A stretch of DNA of 64,000 bases from DASRIA01 sp963816975 (GCA_963816975.1 CAWFMD010000005.1:62001-126000), one strand, 5' to 3'; shown: positions 42,812 to 51,332, counted from the stretch's first letter. Made by a program: numbers and translations. Notes: generated from the sequence alone by a model not told the origin.

Positions 42812-43378
42812 ATGGCGAGCGGGGCGGTAGCTTATCCGCACCCCCGCAAGGCCAGAGATGACGTCCCATACCCGCACTGCACGATGATCCTGCGAAGCTC
42901 GCACCGGCGCGAGGCCCTGCGGCTGCGGCGCGTCGTCGATTGCCTGCCGTATCAGACCCGCGTGGCGATGCTCGAGGGCATGGGCCGGTATGACCGCATC
43001 ATCGTGGGCGCCTACACGGACCGCACCGGCGGCGTTTGCCCGATGCTCGCAGCGCATCGCTGCGGCGGCCGCACCGACTACCGCAGCTTCGCGCGCGCGT
43101 GGGACCGGTTCACCGGCGCGCCCAAGCGTGCCCGCAAGGCGAGCGAGCGCGAGCTGCGCACCCTGATCGCGCAGCTCGAGGCGAGCCTCTGGGAGGACGA
43201 CGACCGGCGCGCGCAGACGCTGCGTCCGGAGCTGCCGCCGACCGCTCGCCGCAAACGCCCCGGTTCCTGGCTCGGGCCCTTCCGCCGCTGGGATGGCTAC
43301 CGCGACGCCGTGCGGGGCGCCATGGGCGAGCAGAGCACCCCCGAGTCCGAGCGCGAACGCGAAACCGCGGACGTCTAG
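42812..43378 (+). CDS. Conserved hypothetical protein
   Basis: I do not recognise a named family, but the central stretch DRIIVGAYTDRTGGVCPMLAAHRCGGRTDYRSFARAWDRF is highly structured and, by recollection, recurs in Thermoleophilia. It contains two Cys, several His and many Arg, which is compatible with metal or nucleic-acid binding. ATG 42812 gives 188 residues. ATG 42884 (164 residues, starting ILRSSHRREALRL) is also possible, because the first 24 residues look unlike a domain. The C-terminal 60 residues are Arg/Glu-rich and likely disordered. The stop shares CTAG with the convergent SDR gene. Confidence 0.75.
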   Translation: MASGAVAYPHPRKARDDVPYPHCTMILRSSHRREALRLRRVVDCLPYQTRVAMLEGMGRYDRIIVGAYTDRTGGVCPMLAAHRCGGRTDYRSFARAWDRFTGAPKRARKASERELRTLIAQLEASLWEDDDRRAQTLRPELPPTARRKRPGSWLGPFRRWDGYRDAVRGAMGEQSTPESERERETADV

Positions 43379-44109
43379 GGCCCGGCCGCAGACGTCAGGT
43401 CCGCGGGCCGGATCATCATCACCTCGGGGATCATGCACGCGGGCGACAGCCGCAGCAGGCAGCGCACCACCTCGGCCACGTCCTGCGGGCGGATCATGTC
43501 GGCCTGTGCGACCTGGCCCCTGATCCATTCCGTCATCGGCGTGTCGACGAACCCGGGGCAGATCGAGGTGCAGCGCACGCCGTCGGCGGCGATCTCCTTC
43601 GCCGTGGCCTCGGTCAGCGCGATCACGGCGGCCTTCGTCGCCGAGTAGGCCGCGAGCCACCCCTGCGGCTGCTTGCCGGCGATCGAAGCGGTGTTCACGA
43701 GCATCGCTTGACCCTGTGCGCCGGCCTCCTTCAGTTTCGGCGTCGCCTCGCGTGTCACCAGATAGACGGCCCTCAGGTTCACGGAGATCTGCATGTCGAG
43801 CTTCTTGGTCTCCATGTCCGCGATCGCGCCCCCGATGCCCACGCCGGCGTTGTTCATCAGGAAGTCGAGCCGGTTCCAGTGCTTGATGTGCCCGGACACC
43901 ATGCGCTTGATGTCATCCTCCTCGGCCATGTTCGCCGCGATCGCGAGCACGTCGAGACCGTCCTTGCGCAGTTCCTCGGCCGCTGCCTCGAGCTTGTCCG
44001 GCCGCCGGGCCGAGATCGTGATTCCGTACCCATCCTCTCCGAGCGCTCGCGCGACCGCCAGCCCGATGCCGCTGGAGCCTCCCGTGATCAACGCTGCCTT
44101 GTCCGCCAC
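43375..44109 (-). CDS. Short-chain dehydrogenase/reductase
   Basis: This is a classical SDR of 244 residues that oxidises or reduces alcohol/ketone substrates with NAD(P). The cofactor motif TGGSSGIGLAVA follows AALI. NNAG (about 83-86) is present. The catalytic triad is Ser (VNTASIAG), Tyr and Lys (YSATKAA). The motif RPQDVAEVV lies near the C-terminus. The Arg-Arg after strand 2 (ISARRPDKL) suggests NADP preference. It sits 28 bases downstream of the acyl-CoA synthetase gene in the same direction, so fatty- or aromatic-acid metabolism is a likely context (inference). Confidence 0.93.
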   Translation of the reverse strand: MADKAALITGGSSGIGLAVARALGEDGYGITISARRPDKLEAAAEELRKDGLDVLAIAANMAEEDDIKRMVSGHIKHWNRLDFLMNNAGVGIGGAIADMETKKLDMQISVNLRAVYLVTREATPKLKEAGAQGQAMLVNTASIAGKQPQGWLAAYSATKAAVIALTEATAKEIAADGVRCTSICPGFVDTPMTEWIRGQVAQADMIRPQDVAEVVRCLLRLSPACMIPEVMMIRPADLTSAAGP

Positions 44110-44137
44110 CTCGACCTCCTCCTGTATCGCCCGAGCG

Positions 44138-45769
44138 TCAACCGTTCAGGCGTAGTTCTCGTCTCAGCACCTTCCCCAGCGCATTGCGCGGCAGCTCGTC
44201 GCGCAGCAACACCTCCCGCGGCACCTTGAAGCGCGCGAGGTTGGCGCGGCCGAAGTCGATCACGTCCTCGCATGTGAGCCCGCTGTCCGGACGCGGCACG
44301 ACAAATGCGACGAGCCGCTGTCCGAACCGCTCGTCGTCGACGCCGATCACGACGGCATCCTCCACGTCCGGATGCCCGCGCAGCACCTCCTCCACCTGTC
44401 CGGGATAGACGTTCTCCCCGCCCGAGATGATCATGTCGTCCTCGCGCGAGTCGATGAAGAGCCGGCCCGCGTCATCGAGGTGCCCGAGGTCGCCGGGGGT
44501 CATCATCCCGTCGACGACGCGGCGGTCGTGCGCGGGATCGGTATAGCCCTCGAACAGCATCTCGTGCGCCACGAATATGTGGCCCGTTCGGCCGGGTGGC
44601 AGCGGACGGCCGTCGTCGTCGAGGATCTCGAGTCGTGTGTGGGCGGGGGGCTTCCCGGCCGTGCCCGGCGCCGCGCGCAGGTCGCGTGGCGTCGCGATCG
44701 TGGCCCACGCCACCTCGGTCGAGCCGTAGAGGTTGTAGAGGACGTCGCCGAACTCGTCCATGAACTCCTGGGCCAAGCCTCCGGGGAGCGCGGACCCGCT
44801 GCACACCACGACGCGCAGGGAGCCTGTCTCGTACCGTGCGCGCACGGCACGATCGAGGTCCATGATCCGCCGCAGCATCGTCGGCACGACCGTCAGCACC
44901 TGCACGCGATGACGCTCGATCAGCGCGAGCGTCTCCTGCGCGTCGAAGCGCCGCGGCAAGACGACCGTGCACCCGAGCCCGGCCGCGATCATCGTCTGGC
45001 CGAGCCCGTGCGCGTGGTAGAGCGGTGCGGGCTCCAGGCACACCGATCCAGCATGGATGGGGACGCGGCTGAGGAACCACGCGAGCGGCTCGAGGCTGTC
45101 CGCCCGCCGCACCTGCGCCCCCTTCGGGGCGCCCGTCGTCCCGGACGTGAGGATCACCGTCCGACCCTCCTCGGCGGGCGCATCGAGCGGCGAGGGGTCG
45201 CCGGAACGCAGTTCGGCGAGGGTCGGCAGGTGTTCCCCATGGCCGTTGGGGGCGGCGATCACGCGCATCACGGAACCCACCTCTGCCTCCGTGACCACGT
45301 TCGTGAACTCGCCGTCGTGCACGAGCACCTTCGGCAGCTCGCGCGCCAGCACGGCCGCCAGCTCCGGCGCGGACATCGACGTGTTCAGCATCAGCGAGTC
45401 GGCGCCGAGCTTCGACGCCGCGACCATCGTCTCGACGAATCCGGCCTCGTTGCGGCACAGAATGCCCAGCCGGTCGCCCGGGCCGAGACCGGACGCCCGC
45501 AGCCCGCGCGCGATGGCGTTGGTGCGCGCCTCGACCTCGCCGTAGGTGACAGACTCCTCGTCGTCGATCAGGGCGACCTGGTCGCGACGGGTGATCGCGT
45601 TGACCGTGAACGAGCCCGCGGGGGTCGGGCCCCAGCGATGCAGGGCCAGCCCCGCACGCGCCAGGCGATCGGGCCGGATCGGCCTCACCATCCCCCTGCG
45701 CGCGAGCACCGCGAGCATTTCGGCGCGAGTCTGGAGCGGCAGCCGCACGCCCGGAACCATAGTCAGCAA
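44138..45769 (-). CDS. AMP-dependent acyl-CoA synthetase/ligase
   Basis: This ANL-family enzyme activates an acid to an acyl-AMP and then to a CoA thioester. The 543-residue protein has the P-loop-like TVILTSGTTGAPKGAQ, the A5-type motif YNLYGSTEVAWA, TPGDLGHLDDAGRLF and the hinge/Lys region SREDDMIISGGENVYPGQVEEV, RNALGKVLRREL (catalytic Lys near the C-terminus). An ATG nine bases downstream could be the true start. It is divergent from the thioredoxin-like lipoprotein. The closest subgroups are long-chain-like acyl-CoA synthetases, but the substrate is not determined. Confidence 0.93.
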   Translation of the reverse strand: MLTMVPGVRLPLQTRAEMLAVLARRGMVRPIRPDRLARAGLALHRWGPTPAGSFTVNAITRRDQVALIDDEESVTYGEVEARTNAIARGLRASGLGPGDRLGILCRNEAGFVETMVAASKLGADSLMLNTSMSAPELAAVLARELPKVLVHDGEFTNVVTEAEVGSVMRVIAAPNGHGEHLPTLAELRSGDPSPLDAPAEEGRTVILTSGTTGAPKGAQVRRADSLEPLAWFLSRVPIHAGSVCLEPAPLYHAHGLGQTMIAAGLGCTVVLPRRFDAQETLALIERHRVQVLTVVPTMLRRIMDLDRAVRARYETGSLRVVVCSGSALPGGLAQEFMDEFGDVLYNLYGSTEVAWATIATPRDLRAAPGTAGKPPAHTRLEILDDDGRPLPPGRTGHIFVAHEMLFEGYTDPAHDRRVVDGMMTPGDLGHLDDAGRLFIDSREDDMIISGGENVYPGQVEEVLRGHPDVEDAVVIGVDDERFGQRLVAFVVPRPDSGLTCEDVIDFGRANLARFKVPREVLLRDELPRNALGKVLRRELRLNG

Positions 45770-45779
45770 GCGGCATTAC

Positions 45780-45808
45780 CGGCTTCATGGTCCGCTACCG
45801 TGAAGCCG
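45780..45808. promoter_or_regulatory. Inverted repeat over a promoter/start region
   Basis: CGGCTTCA (45780-45787) and TGAAGCCG (45801-45808) are perfect arms around 13 bases. The right arm contains part of the -10-like TACCGT and ends on GTG 45808, the likely start of the lipoprotein. It could be an operator; the role is unproved. Confidence 0.35.
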
Positions 45809-46797
45809 TGACGCGCAGACCGCGCCTGGGCATGACCGCCGTCGCGCTTGTCGTGGCCGCGTCGATGGCTGTCGGTTGCGGCGAAGACAGCACGGACCCG
45901 TCGGGTTCCAGCGACAGCCCGACGATCGGGCAGTCGTCGTCCGCCGTTCCCTTCCCCGCTCCGGCCCACCGCAGCATGCGCAGCATCCTCGAGAAGCTTC
46001 GCCAGGGGCCGGAGCTGGCGCCGGCCGCGGGCGTCCTCGAGCCGGGGAGGAATCGTTTCCCGTTCGCCCTGTTCGACCGCGGCAACCGCCAGATCGGTGG
46101 CCTCGACGTAAGGATCTACATCTCCCGTGGGATGGACGAAACCGCCCGCGGGCCGTACGTCGCGCGATACCACTCGATCGAGGTGAAACCGCAGTTTCGC
46201 AGCCGCAACAGTGTCGAGGATCCGGACTCCGCCCGGTCCATCTACGTCGCCGAGACCCGCTTCGCGCGCGCGGGCAGCTACACCGTGGCGGCGGTCGCCA
46301 GGCTGAACGGCAGGCTCGTGGCCGGGATCACGGAGGTGAAGGTCGCCGACAGCCGGGTCCCCGGCCCGGGGGATCGGGCGATCCGGGTTCACACTCCCAC
46401 GGTCGCATCGGCCGGCGGCGATCTCGACAAGATCGAGACCCGCGTGCCGCCCGACACGATGCATCAGGTGGACCTCGCGAGCGCGCTCGACCGCAAACGC
46501 CCGGTCGTGCTGCTGTTCGCCACCCCCGCCCTGTGCGAGAGCCGCATCTGTGGGCCCGTCGCCGACGTCGCGGAGCAGGTGAAGTCCGAGTTCGACGGCG
46601 ATGCAGACTTCATCCACATGGAGATCTACCGGGACAACGATCTGAAGAAGGGGCCCCGGCCGCAGTTCGCAGCTTGGCATCTGAGCAACGAGCCGGTCCT
46701 CTTCACGATCGGCCGCGACGGCCGAGTCGTGGACCGTATCCAGGGCGCCTTCTCGGCTGACGAGCTGCGCGCCTCGGTGCGCAGAGCGATCCGCTGA
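45808..46797 (+). CDS. Thioredoxin-like lipoprotein
   Basis: The chain is 329 residues from GTG 45808 (an ATG at 45787 would add seven). A lipoprotein signal peptide runs to ASMAVGC, with the lipidated Cys in GCGEDST. Residues ~40-170 are beta-rich and may be an Ig- or immune-like fold (VYVAETRFARAGSYTVAAVARL). The C-terminal ~130 residues look thioredoxin-like: PVVLLFATPALCESRICGPVADVAEQV with C-x4-C instead of CxxC, and a later Pro (EPVLFTIGRDGRVVDRIQGAF). It ends with a TGA that overlaps the CTG start of the HExxH protein. Export and a redox or carrier role are inferred. Confidence 0.8.
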   Translation: MTRRPRLGMTAVALVVAASMAVGCGEDSTDPSGSSDSPTIGQSSSAVPFPAPAHRSMRSILEKLRQGPELAPAAGVLEPGRNRFPFALFDRGNRQIGGLDVRIYISRGMDETARGPYVARYHSIEVKPQFRSRNSVEDPDSARSIYVAETRFARAGSYTVAAVARLNGRLVAGITEVKVADSRVPGPGDRAIRVHTPTVASAGGDLDKIETRVPPDTMHQVDLASALDRKRPVVLLFATPALCESRICGPVADVAEQVKSEFDGDADFIHMEIYRDNDLKKGPRPQFAAWHLSNEPVLFTIGRDGRVVDRIQGAFSADELRASVRRAIR

Positions 46798-48056
46798 GTG
46801 GTTACGAGCGCGGCGTCGTCGCTGCCGTCGCGGCGGTGCTCGTGCTGGCGCTCGCGCTCGAGCGCGAGCGAGATCATGCGCCGCCCACGGCCACCTTCTC
46901 GCAGGCGGACGTGGCCCGCGTCGCGAAACGCGTCGAGCGCCTGCGCGGCCTGCGGTTCGAGCGACCCGTGCGCGCGCTGTTCCTGGACCGCGGCGAGGCA
47001 CTCGAGCTGGCGCAGGAGATCTCGCGCTCCGACTACCCCGCGCACCGGCGCCGGATCGACGACGAGAGCCTGAAGCTGCTCGGGCTGTTGCGGCCCTCGG
47101 TGGATCTCGGCGCAGCGATCGACGCCGTGGACGAGCAGCAGCTGCTGGGTTTCTACGACGAACGCTCGAAGCGGCTGGTCGTGATCCGCGAACCGGGCGC
47201 CACGCGGCCGCTGCTCGAGGTCACGCTGGCGCACGAGCTCGTGCACGCGCTCGAAGACCAGCGCTTCGGACTCAACAGCGGCAAGGGTCTTCCCGACGAT
47301 GCGGTGCTGGCCGAGGCGGCGCTGGCCGAGGGCTCGGCCACCGCGCTGATGATCGACTACGCGGACAAGTACCTGAGCCTCGGCGACGTGCTCACGCTCA
47401 CGGGCGTGCCCGCGAGCGCACCGCTCCCGCCGTTCGTCGAGAAGCTGCTGCTCTTCCCGTACGTGGAGGGCGTGAAGTTCATCGCGGAGTTCCGCGGCGC
47501 GGGCGCGCAGTGGCGGCCGGTCGACTCCATCTACCGCTTCCGGCGGCCGCGCTCGGCCGAGCAGATCCTGCACCCGCGCGGGTACGCGCAGGATGAGCGC
47601 CCCGAGCCTGTGCGCGTGCCGCCGCTCGCGGGTTCGTTGGGACCCGGGTGGAGGAAGGTGCGGGCGACCTCCCTGGGCGAGTACGACCTGCGCCTGCTGT
47701 TCGACCTGGCCGGTGGCACGCGGCCGGCCGCCGGCGCGGCGGGGTGGGGCGGCGGCCGCTACGAGCTGTGGCGGCGGGGCCCGCTCGACGAAGCGTGTGA
47801 CGCGCCATGTGTGCAGCGCGACCTCGCCTACCTGCGCGTGCGGTGGGACACGATCCGCGATCGTGCCGAAGGCGAGCGGGAGTTCGCGCGCGTGTGGGCG
47901 ACCGGCCTGGGCGGCCGGCGGCTGGGCCACCGCGCGGGGGCACGGGTATGGGCGAGCCGCGGTGGGACGATCGTGATGCGCGGGCGGGGCCGCGAGACCA
48001 CCGCCGTGCTGGCGCCGGACGCCCGGTTCGGCGTTCGCGCGCTCGCCGCGGGCTGA
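46794..48056 (+). CDS. Membrane-anchored HExxH putative metallopeptidase, probable CTG start
   Basis: GTG 46836 would cut the N-terminal hydrophobic segment in half. The same frame reads back without stop through GYERGVVAAVAAVLVLALAL to a CTG at 46794. It overlaps the preceding stop as CTGA, the mirror of GTGA used elsewhere, and nothing better exists upstream. The protein is then 420 residues with one N-terminal membrane helix. The zinc motif TLAHELVHALEDQRFG (about 151-155) and the later EGSAT (Glu about 38 residues on) resemble the gluzincin arrangement. The rest has DSIYRFRRPRSAEQILHP and a Trp/Arg-rich C-terminal part. The family is not recognised; peptidase activity is inferred. Confidence 0.78.
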   Translation: MSGYERGVVAAVAAVLVLALALERERDHAPPTATFSQADVARVAKRVERLRGLRFERPVRALFLDRGEALELAQEISRSDYPAHRRRIDDESLKLLGLLRPSVDLGAAIDAVDEQQLLGFYDERSKRLVVIREPGATRPLLEVTLAHELVHALEDQRFGLNSGKGLPDDAVLAEAALAEGSATALMIDYADKYLSLGDVLTLTGVPASAPLPPFVEKLLLFPYVEGVKFIAEFRGAGAQWRPVDSIYRFRRPRSAEQILHPRGYAQDERPEPVRVPPLAGSLGPGWRKVRATSLGEYDLRLLFDLAGGTRPAAGAAGWGGGRYELWRRGPLDEACDAPCVQRDLAYLRVRWDTIRDRAEGEREFARVWATGLGGRRLGHRAGARVWASRGGTIVMRGRGRETTAVLAPDARFGVRALAAG

Positions 48057-48285
48057 TCCGCGGCAGGTCGCCGGTCATCGCCCTGACCGCTCCGGGTGCG
48101 AACCCGCACGAGCCCTCCGGCTCTATGCCAATATCGGCGGCCGGCAGCGCCACGATCGGCGCGCCATGGGGAGGCAACCGGGGAAGCGGGTGTATCCGCC
48201 CGGGGCGGGGCGGGCGCCCGCTTGCGCGGTTATCGCGACACCGGTGCGTGCGAAGGCGGCGCTAGCCTTCGTCCGACCGCACCGG
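48057..48285. other. Intergenic region upstream of tRNA
   Basis: These 229 bases between the HExxH gene and the CAT tRNA carry no supported gene. Only the small hairpin CGAAGGC-(7)-GCCTTCG at 48251-48271 stands out. No TANNNT box is convincing. Confidence 0.55.
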
Positions 48286-48358
48286 GGGCCGGTAGCTCAG
48301 CGGTTAGAGCAGCGGACTCATAATCCGTAGGTCGGAGGTTCGAATCCTCCCCGGCCCA
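48286..48358 (+). tRNA. tRNA with anticodon CAT (Ile2 type preferred; elongator Met possible)
   Basis: The cloverleaf is complete: acceptor GGGCCGG/CCGGCCC, D-arm GCTC/GAGC with GGTTAGAGC, anticodon arm GCGGA/TCCGT with loop CTCATAA (CAT), T-arm GGAGG/CCTCC and discriminator A. The anticodon CAT can be elongator Met or Ile2 (modified to lysidine). The GGTTAGAGCAG and ACTCATAATC context matches Ile2 genes better. No CCA is encoded. The hairpin CGAAGGC/GCCTTCG (48251-48271) is just upstream. Confidence 0.85.
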
Positions 48359-48411
48359 TCGCTTGGTTGCCTCGTTACGGGAAGACCGCTCGGCCGGCGG
48401 GGATCGGTGCG

Positions 48412-48672
48412 CTATGCCTCGACGAGCGTGACGATCGTTTCCGGGCGAACTCCGTCGTGCTGCATCGCTTCCGCCGCCTCATCGGTCTGCAGCGCATCCT
48501 CCCAGGTCGTCATGTCGGGGACTTCCGCCATCAGCCCCACCCGGTTCGAGCCCTCCGGGTCCCGAAAGGTGCGTACTGTGATCCCGCGCGGAGCGAAGAA
48601 CTCCTCCCGCTTCGGTGAAGCGAGCCAGTGGTCGACGTCGTCTACCTCGTGGAACACGAGCAGCGTTGCCAT
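48412..48672 (-). CDS. Small conserved hypothetical protein, possible ferredoxin-like (dimeric alpha-beta barrel) fold
   Basis: This 86-residue protein has the pattern MATLLVFHEVDDVDHWLAS, VRTFRDPEG, NRVGLMAEVPDMTTWEDALQ and AAEAMQHDGV. The strand-helix-strand-strand-helix-strand order and the V(D/E)D-type helix resemble the dimeric alpha-beta barrel proteins (Dabb, EthD, ABM). No catalytic residue can be chosen. It is preceded at its 5' side by an ATG with GGCAGG upstream and followed by the CAT tRNA. Function unknown. Confidence 0.7.
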   Translation of the reverse strand: MATLLVFHEVDDVDHWLASPKREEFFAPRGITVRTFRDPEGSNRVGLMAEVPDMTTWEDALQTDEAAEAMQHDGVRPETIVTLVEA

Positions 48673-48737
48673 CTTGCCCTGCCTTTCCTGCAGCCGGTGG
48701 CCACACGGGATGGGTTACGAGCGCGGCTACCGTATCG

Positions 48738-49394
48738 TCAGCCGAGCCGCTCGCGCAGCGCCGCGACGTCCTCACGCAGGTCGTCGAGCTCCCGCCGCAG
48801 CGCCGCGACCTGCGCGGCGATGTCTGCGGCCGCTGGTTCGGAGTGGGGCGGCTCGGGAGCGGGCGGGACCGTGAGGACGGGTTCGGGAACCGCGCCGGCC
48901 TCCGCCTCCGCATCCGCATCCATCAGATGCGTGTAGCGCGCCTCCTTGTGGCCGGGCCGGCGCTCCAGCCAGCGACCCAGGCCGCGGTCGGTGAGCCGCT
49001 CGAGCGCGTCCTCGACCTCCGCCAGGTCGGCGAAGGAGTGCAGTCGCTCGCTGCGCTGCTTCAACTCTCCCGAGGTCTGCGGCCCGCGCAGCATCAGCAC
49101 GCACAACAGCGCGCGCTGGTCGCCATGGAGCCCAAGCTCCTCGTCGACCAGATGGCGGTATTTGTGAGCGCGGCTGCCGTGGTAGCTCGCCAGGCGGGCG
49201 AGCCCCCGCCGGCCGAGTCGCTGCGCTGCCTCGCGCACCGTCGCCTCGTCGTAGTCGACGACCGGGTCGCGGTTCGTCGACTGGTTGCACGCCAGCCGCA
49301 GCGAGTTGAGGGTCAGCGGATATGCGTCGGGGGTCGTGTGCTGCTTTTCCACCAAGCAGCCGAGCACCCGTACCTGCACGGCGTCGAGGTCCAC
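48738..49394 (-). CDS. YceH/DUF480 family protein
   Basis: This 218-residue protein begins DLDAVQVRVLGCLVEKQHTTPDAYPLTLNSLRLACNQSTNRDPV, the YceH/DUF480 signature that forms two winged-helix domains. The second repeat is LCVLMLRGPQTSGELKQRSERLHSF and is followed by RYTHLMD. The C-terminal 55 residues are a Pro/Ala linker and a coiled coil (VAALRRELDDLREDVAALRERL). A DNA-binding or scaffold role is inferred from the fold only. The YkgJ-like gene lies upstream on the same strand, 18 bases away. Confidence 0.92.
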   Translation of the reverse strand: MDLDAVQVRVLGCLVEKQHTTPDAYPLTLNSLRLACNQSTNRDPVVDYDEATVREAAQRLGRRGLARLASYHGSRAHKYRHLVDEELGLHGDQRALLCVLMLRGPQTSGELKQRSERLHSFADLAEVEDALERLTDRGLGRWLERRPGHKEARYTHLMDADAEAEAGAVPEPVLTVPPAPEPPHSEPAAADIAAQVAALRRELDDLREDVAALRERLG

Positions 49395-49412
49395 GACGCG
49401 CTAACGGACCAT

Positions 49413-49790
49413 CTAGACGACCACCGGCACGAACTCGTCGTCCTCCTGCTGCTCACGCTCCCACATCAGGAAGTCGAAGTAGCCGCACCGGTGAGTGGGG
49501 AACTCGCGGCAGATCTTGGGCCGGTGCTCGTAGACGGTGCACCGACGCGTCTCCTGGTCGAGGAACTGGCAGGCGCTCGGAAAGATGTGGTCGACCTTGT
49601 GGCGCATGATGCGAGTGCCGTCGGCGGCCCTCTTCGTGAAGCGGCGCTCCGCCAGCTCCGCGTCGAGGCCGAAGCGCTTGGCCAGCCGTCTCACGTCGGC
49701 CGGCGTCACCGGGATCTGCGGATAGGTGCAGCAATAGGCCGGGCACTTGGCACAGTCGAACTTCGGTTTCTGGGCGCCGTTGGAGGGCAC
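49413..49790 (-). CDS. YkgJ-like cysteine-cluster protein
   Basis: This 125-residue protein carries the YkgJ/UPF0153-type zinc or iron site: DCAKCPAYCCTY at the N-terminus, then SACQFLD and CTVYEHRPKICREFPTHRCG at the C-terminus. The eight cysteines fit the family, whose members are thought to bind a metal or an iron-sulfur centre. A role is not known. It precedes the DUF480 gene by 18 bases in the same direction. Confidence 0.88.
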   Translation of the reverse strand: MPSNGAQKPKFDCAKCPAYCCTYPQIPVTPADVRRLAKRFGLDAELAERRFTKRAADGTRIMRHKVDHIFPSACQFLDQETRRCTVYEHRPKICREFPTHRCGYFDFLMWEREQQEDDEFVPVVV

Positions 49791-49864
49791 GCACGCAGTC
49801 TACGGGCGCCGGCAGCGAAACTACTGCTGCAGGAGCGCCCTGATGGCGATAGCCTGGACTCCGA

Positions 49865-51325
49865 GTGTCACCACGGACGGTAAGCGGGGGAGCCCACGGT
49901 CGGGCGCAGCGGGTCAGCACGACCCGTGCTGGTCGCTGTCTGGCCGGGTTGCTCGCGGCCGCTGCCTGCTGGATCGCCTTCGCCGCGCCGGCCGCCGCGG
50001 CCCCGGTGATCGCCGCGGCCGGCGACATCGCCTGCGACACGACCAGCGACTACTACAACGGCGGCGCCGGGCAGCCGGGCCACTGCCGCCAGCGCGCGAC
50101 CTCGGACCTGCTCGTGGCGGGGGGCTTCTCCTCGGTCCTGGCGCTGGGCGACACCCAGTACCACGTGGGCGCCCTGTCTGACTTCCAAGCCGTGTTCGAC
50201 AAGACGTGGGGTCGCGTGAAGCCCATCATGCGCCCCGCGGTCGGCAACCACGAGTACTCCACGTCCAACGCGCGCGGGTACTTCGACTACTTCAACGGGG
50301 AGGGCAAACACACCGGGCCGGCCGGAGACCGCGACAAGGGCTACTACAGCTTCGACATCGGCAGCTGGCACCTGATCGCGCTCAACTCGCAGTGCGATCA
50401 GGTCGCCCATGGCGGAGCGCTGAACGGATGCGCGCCGGGCTCGCCGCAGAACCGGTGGCTGCAGGCGGACCTGGCCGCGCATCGCACGTCGTGCACGCTT
50501 GCCTACTGGCACAGCCCGCGGTTCAACTCCGGCTTTCGCGGGAACTCCCTCGCATCGCAGCCGTTCTGGGATGTGCTGCACACGGCCGGCGCCGACCTGG
50601 TGTTGAGCGGTGACGCGCACGACTACGAGCGCTTCGCACCGCAGGACCCGAACGGCGCGCTCGACCCCGTGCGCGGCATCCGCGCATTCGTGGTCGGTAC
50701 CGGTGGGGTGTTCTTCACCGGCTGGAGCAAGTTGAAGGCGAACAGCGAGGTGCGGCAGAACAACACGTTCGGCGTACTCGCGCTGACGCTGCACCCGACC
50801 AGCTACGAATGGCGCTTCCTCCCGGAGGCCGGTGGGACCTTCACCGACTCCGGCTCCGGAGCCTGTCACGGTCGCACGTTGGGATTCGCGCCCAGCGACC
50901 CGCCCGCGCCGGTGCGCTCGGGCGGAAGCTCCTGCACGATTCGCGGCACCGACGAGGACGACCGGCTGGTGGGCACTGCTGGGAAGGACGTGATCTGTGG
51001 CCTGAGCGGCAACGACAGGATCCGCGGGTTGGGCGGCAACGACGTGATCCGCGGCGGCGCCGGCAAGGATCGGCTGTTCGGCGGACGCGGCAAGGACCGC
51101 CTCTACGGCAACTCCGGAAACGACGTCCTCAAGGGGCAGAGCGGGCGCGATCGGCTTGTGGCGGGGAAGGGCGAGGACCGCCTCTACGGCAACAATGGCA
51201 ACGACTGGCTCTCGACCCGTGACTCGCGTGGCGGCGACCGTGTGTCGGGCGGCCGGGGCCGCGATCGCGCCAGGCTCGACCACGGAGACCGCGCGCGTTC
51301 GATCGAGCGCCTCTCGCGCCGTTAG
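49865..51325 (+). CDS. Secreted calcineurin-like metallophosphoesterase with C-terminal RTX-like repeats
   Basis: The 486-residue protein starts at GTG with a Sec signal peptide (CLAGLLAAAACWIAFAAPAAA). The phosphoesterase domain (about 50-340) has AAGDIAC, LALGDTQYHVG, AVGNHEYS, YWHSPRFNS and LSGDAHDYERF, the Asp/Asn/His metal ligands of the purple-acid-phosphatase-like group. The C-terminal ~130 residues contain nine-residue repeats of the GGxGxD type (GLSGNDRIRGLGGNDVIRGGAGKD and on), which bind Ca2+ in parallel beta-rolls. This suggests export and calcium-dependent folding outside the cell. It is convergent with the receiver-reductase fusion, with a 7-base gap. The substrate may be phosphate esters or nucleotides. 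Confidence 0.9.
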   Translation: MSPRTVSGGAHGRAQRVSTTRAGRCLAGLLAAAACWIAFAAPAAAAPVIAAAGDIACDTTSDYYNGGAGQPGHCRQRATSDLLVAGGFSSVLALGDTQYHVGALSDFQAVFDKTWGRVKPIMRPAVGNHEYSTSNARGYFDYFNGEGKHTGPAGDRDKGYYSFDIGSWHLIALNSQCDQVAHGGALNGCAPGSPQNRWLQADLAAHRTSCTLAYWHSPRFNSGFRGNSLASQPFWDVLHTAGADLVLSGDAHDYERFAPQDPNGALDPVRGIRAFVVGTGGVFFTGWSKLKANSEVRQNNTFGVLALTLHPTSYEWRFLPEAGGTFTDSGSGACHGRTLGFAPSDPPAPVRSGGSSCTIRGTDEDDRLVGTAGKDVICGLSGNDRIRGLGGNDVIRGGAGKDRLFGGRGKDRLYGNSGNDVLKGQSGRDRLVAGKGEDRLYGNNGNDWLSTRDSRGGDRVSGGRGRDRARLDHGDRARSIERLSRR

Positions 51326-51332
51326 CGCGGCG

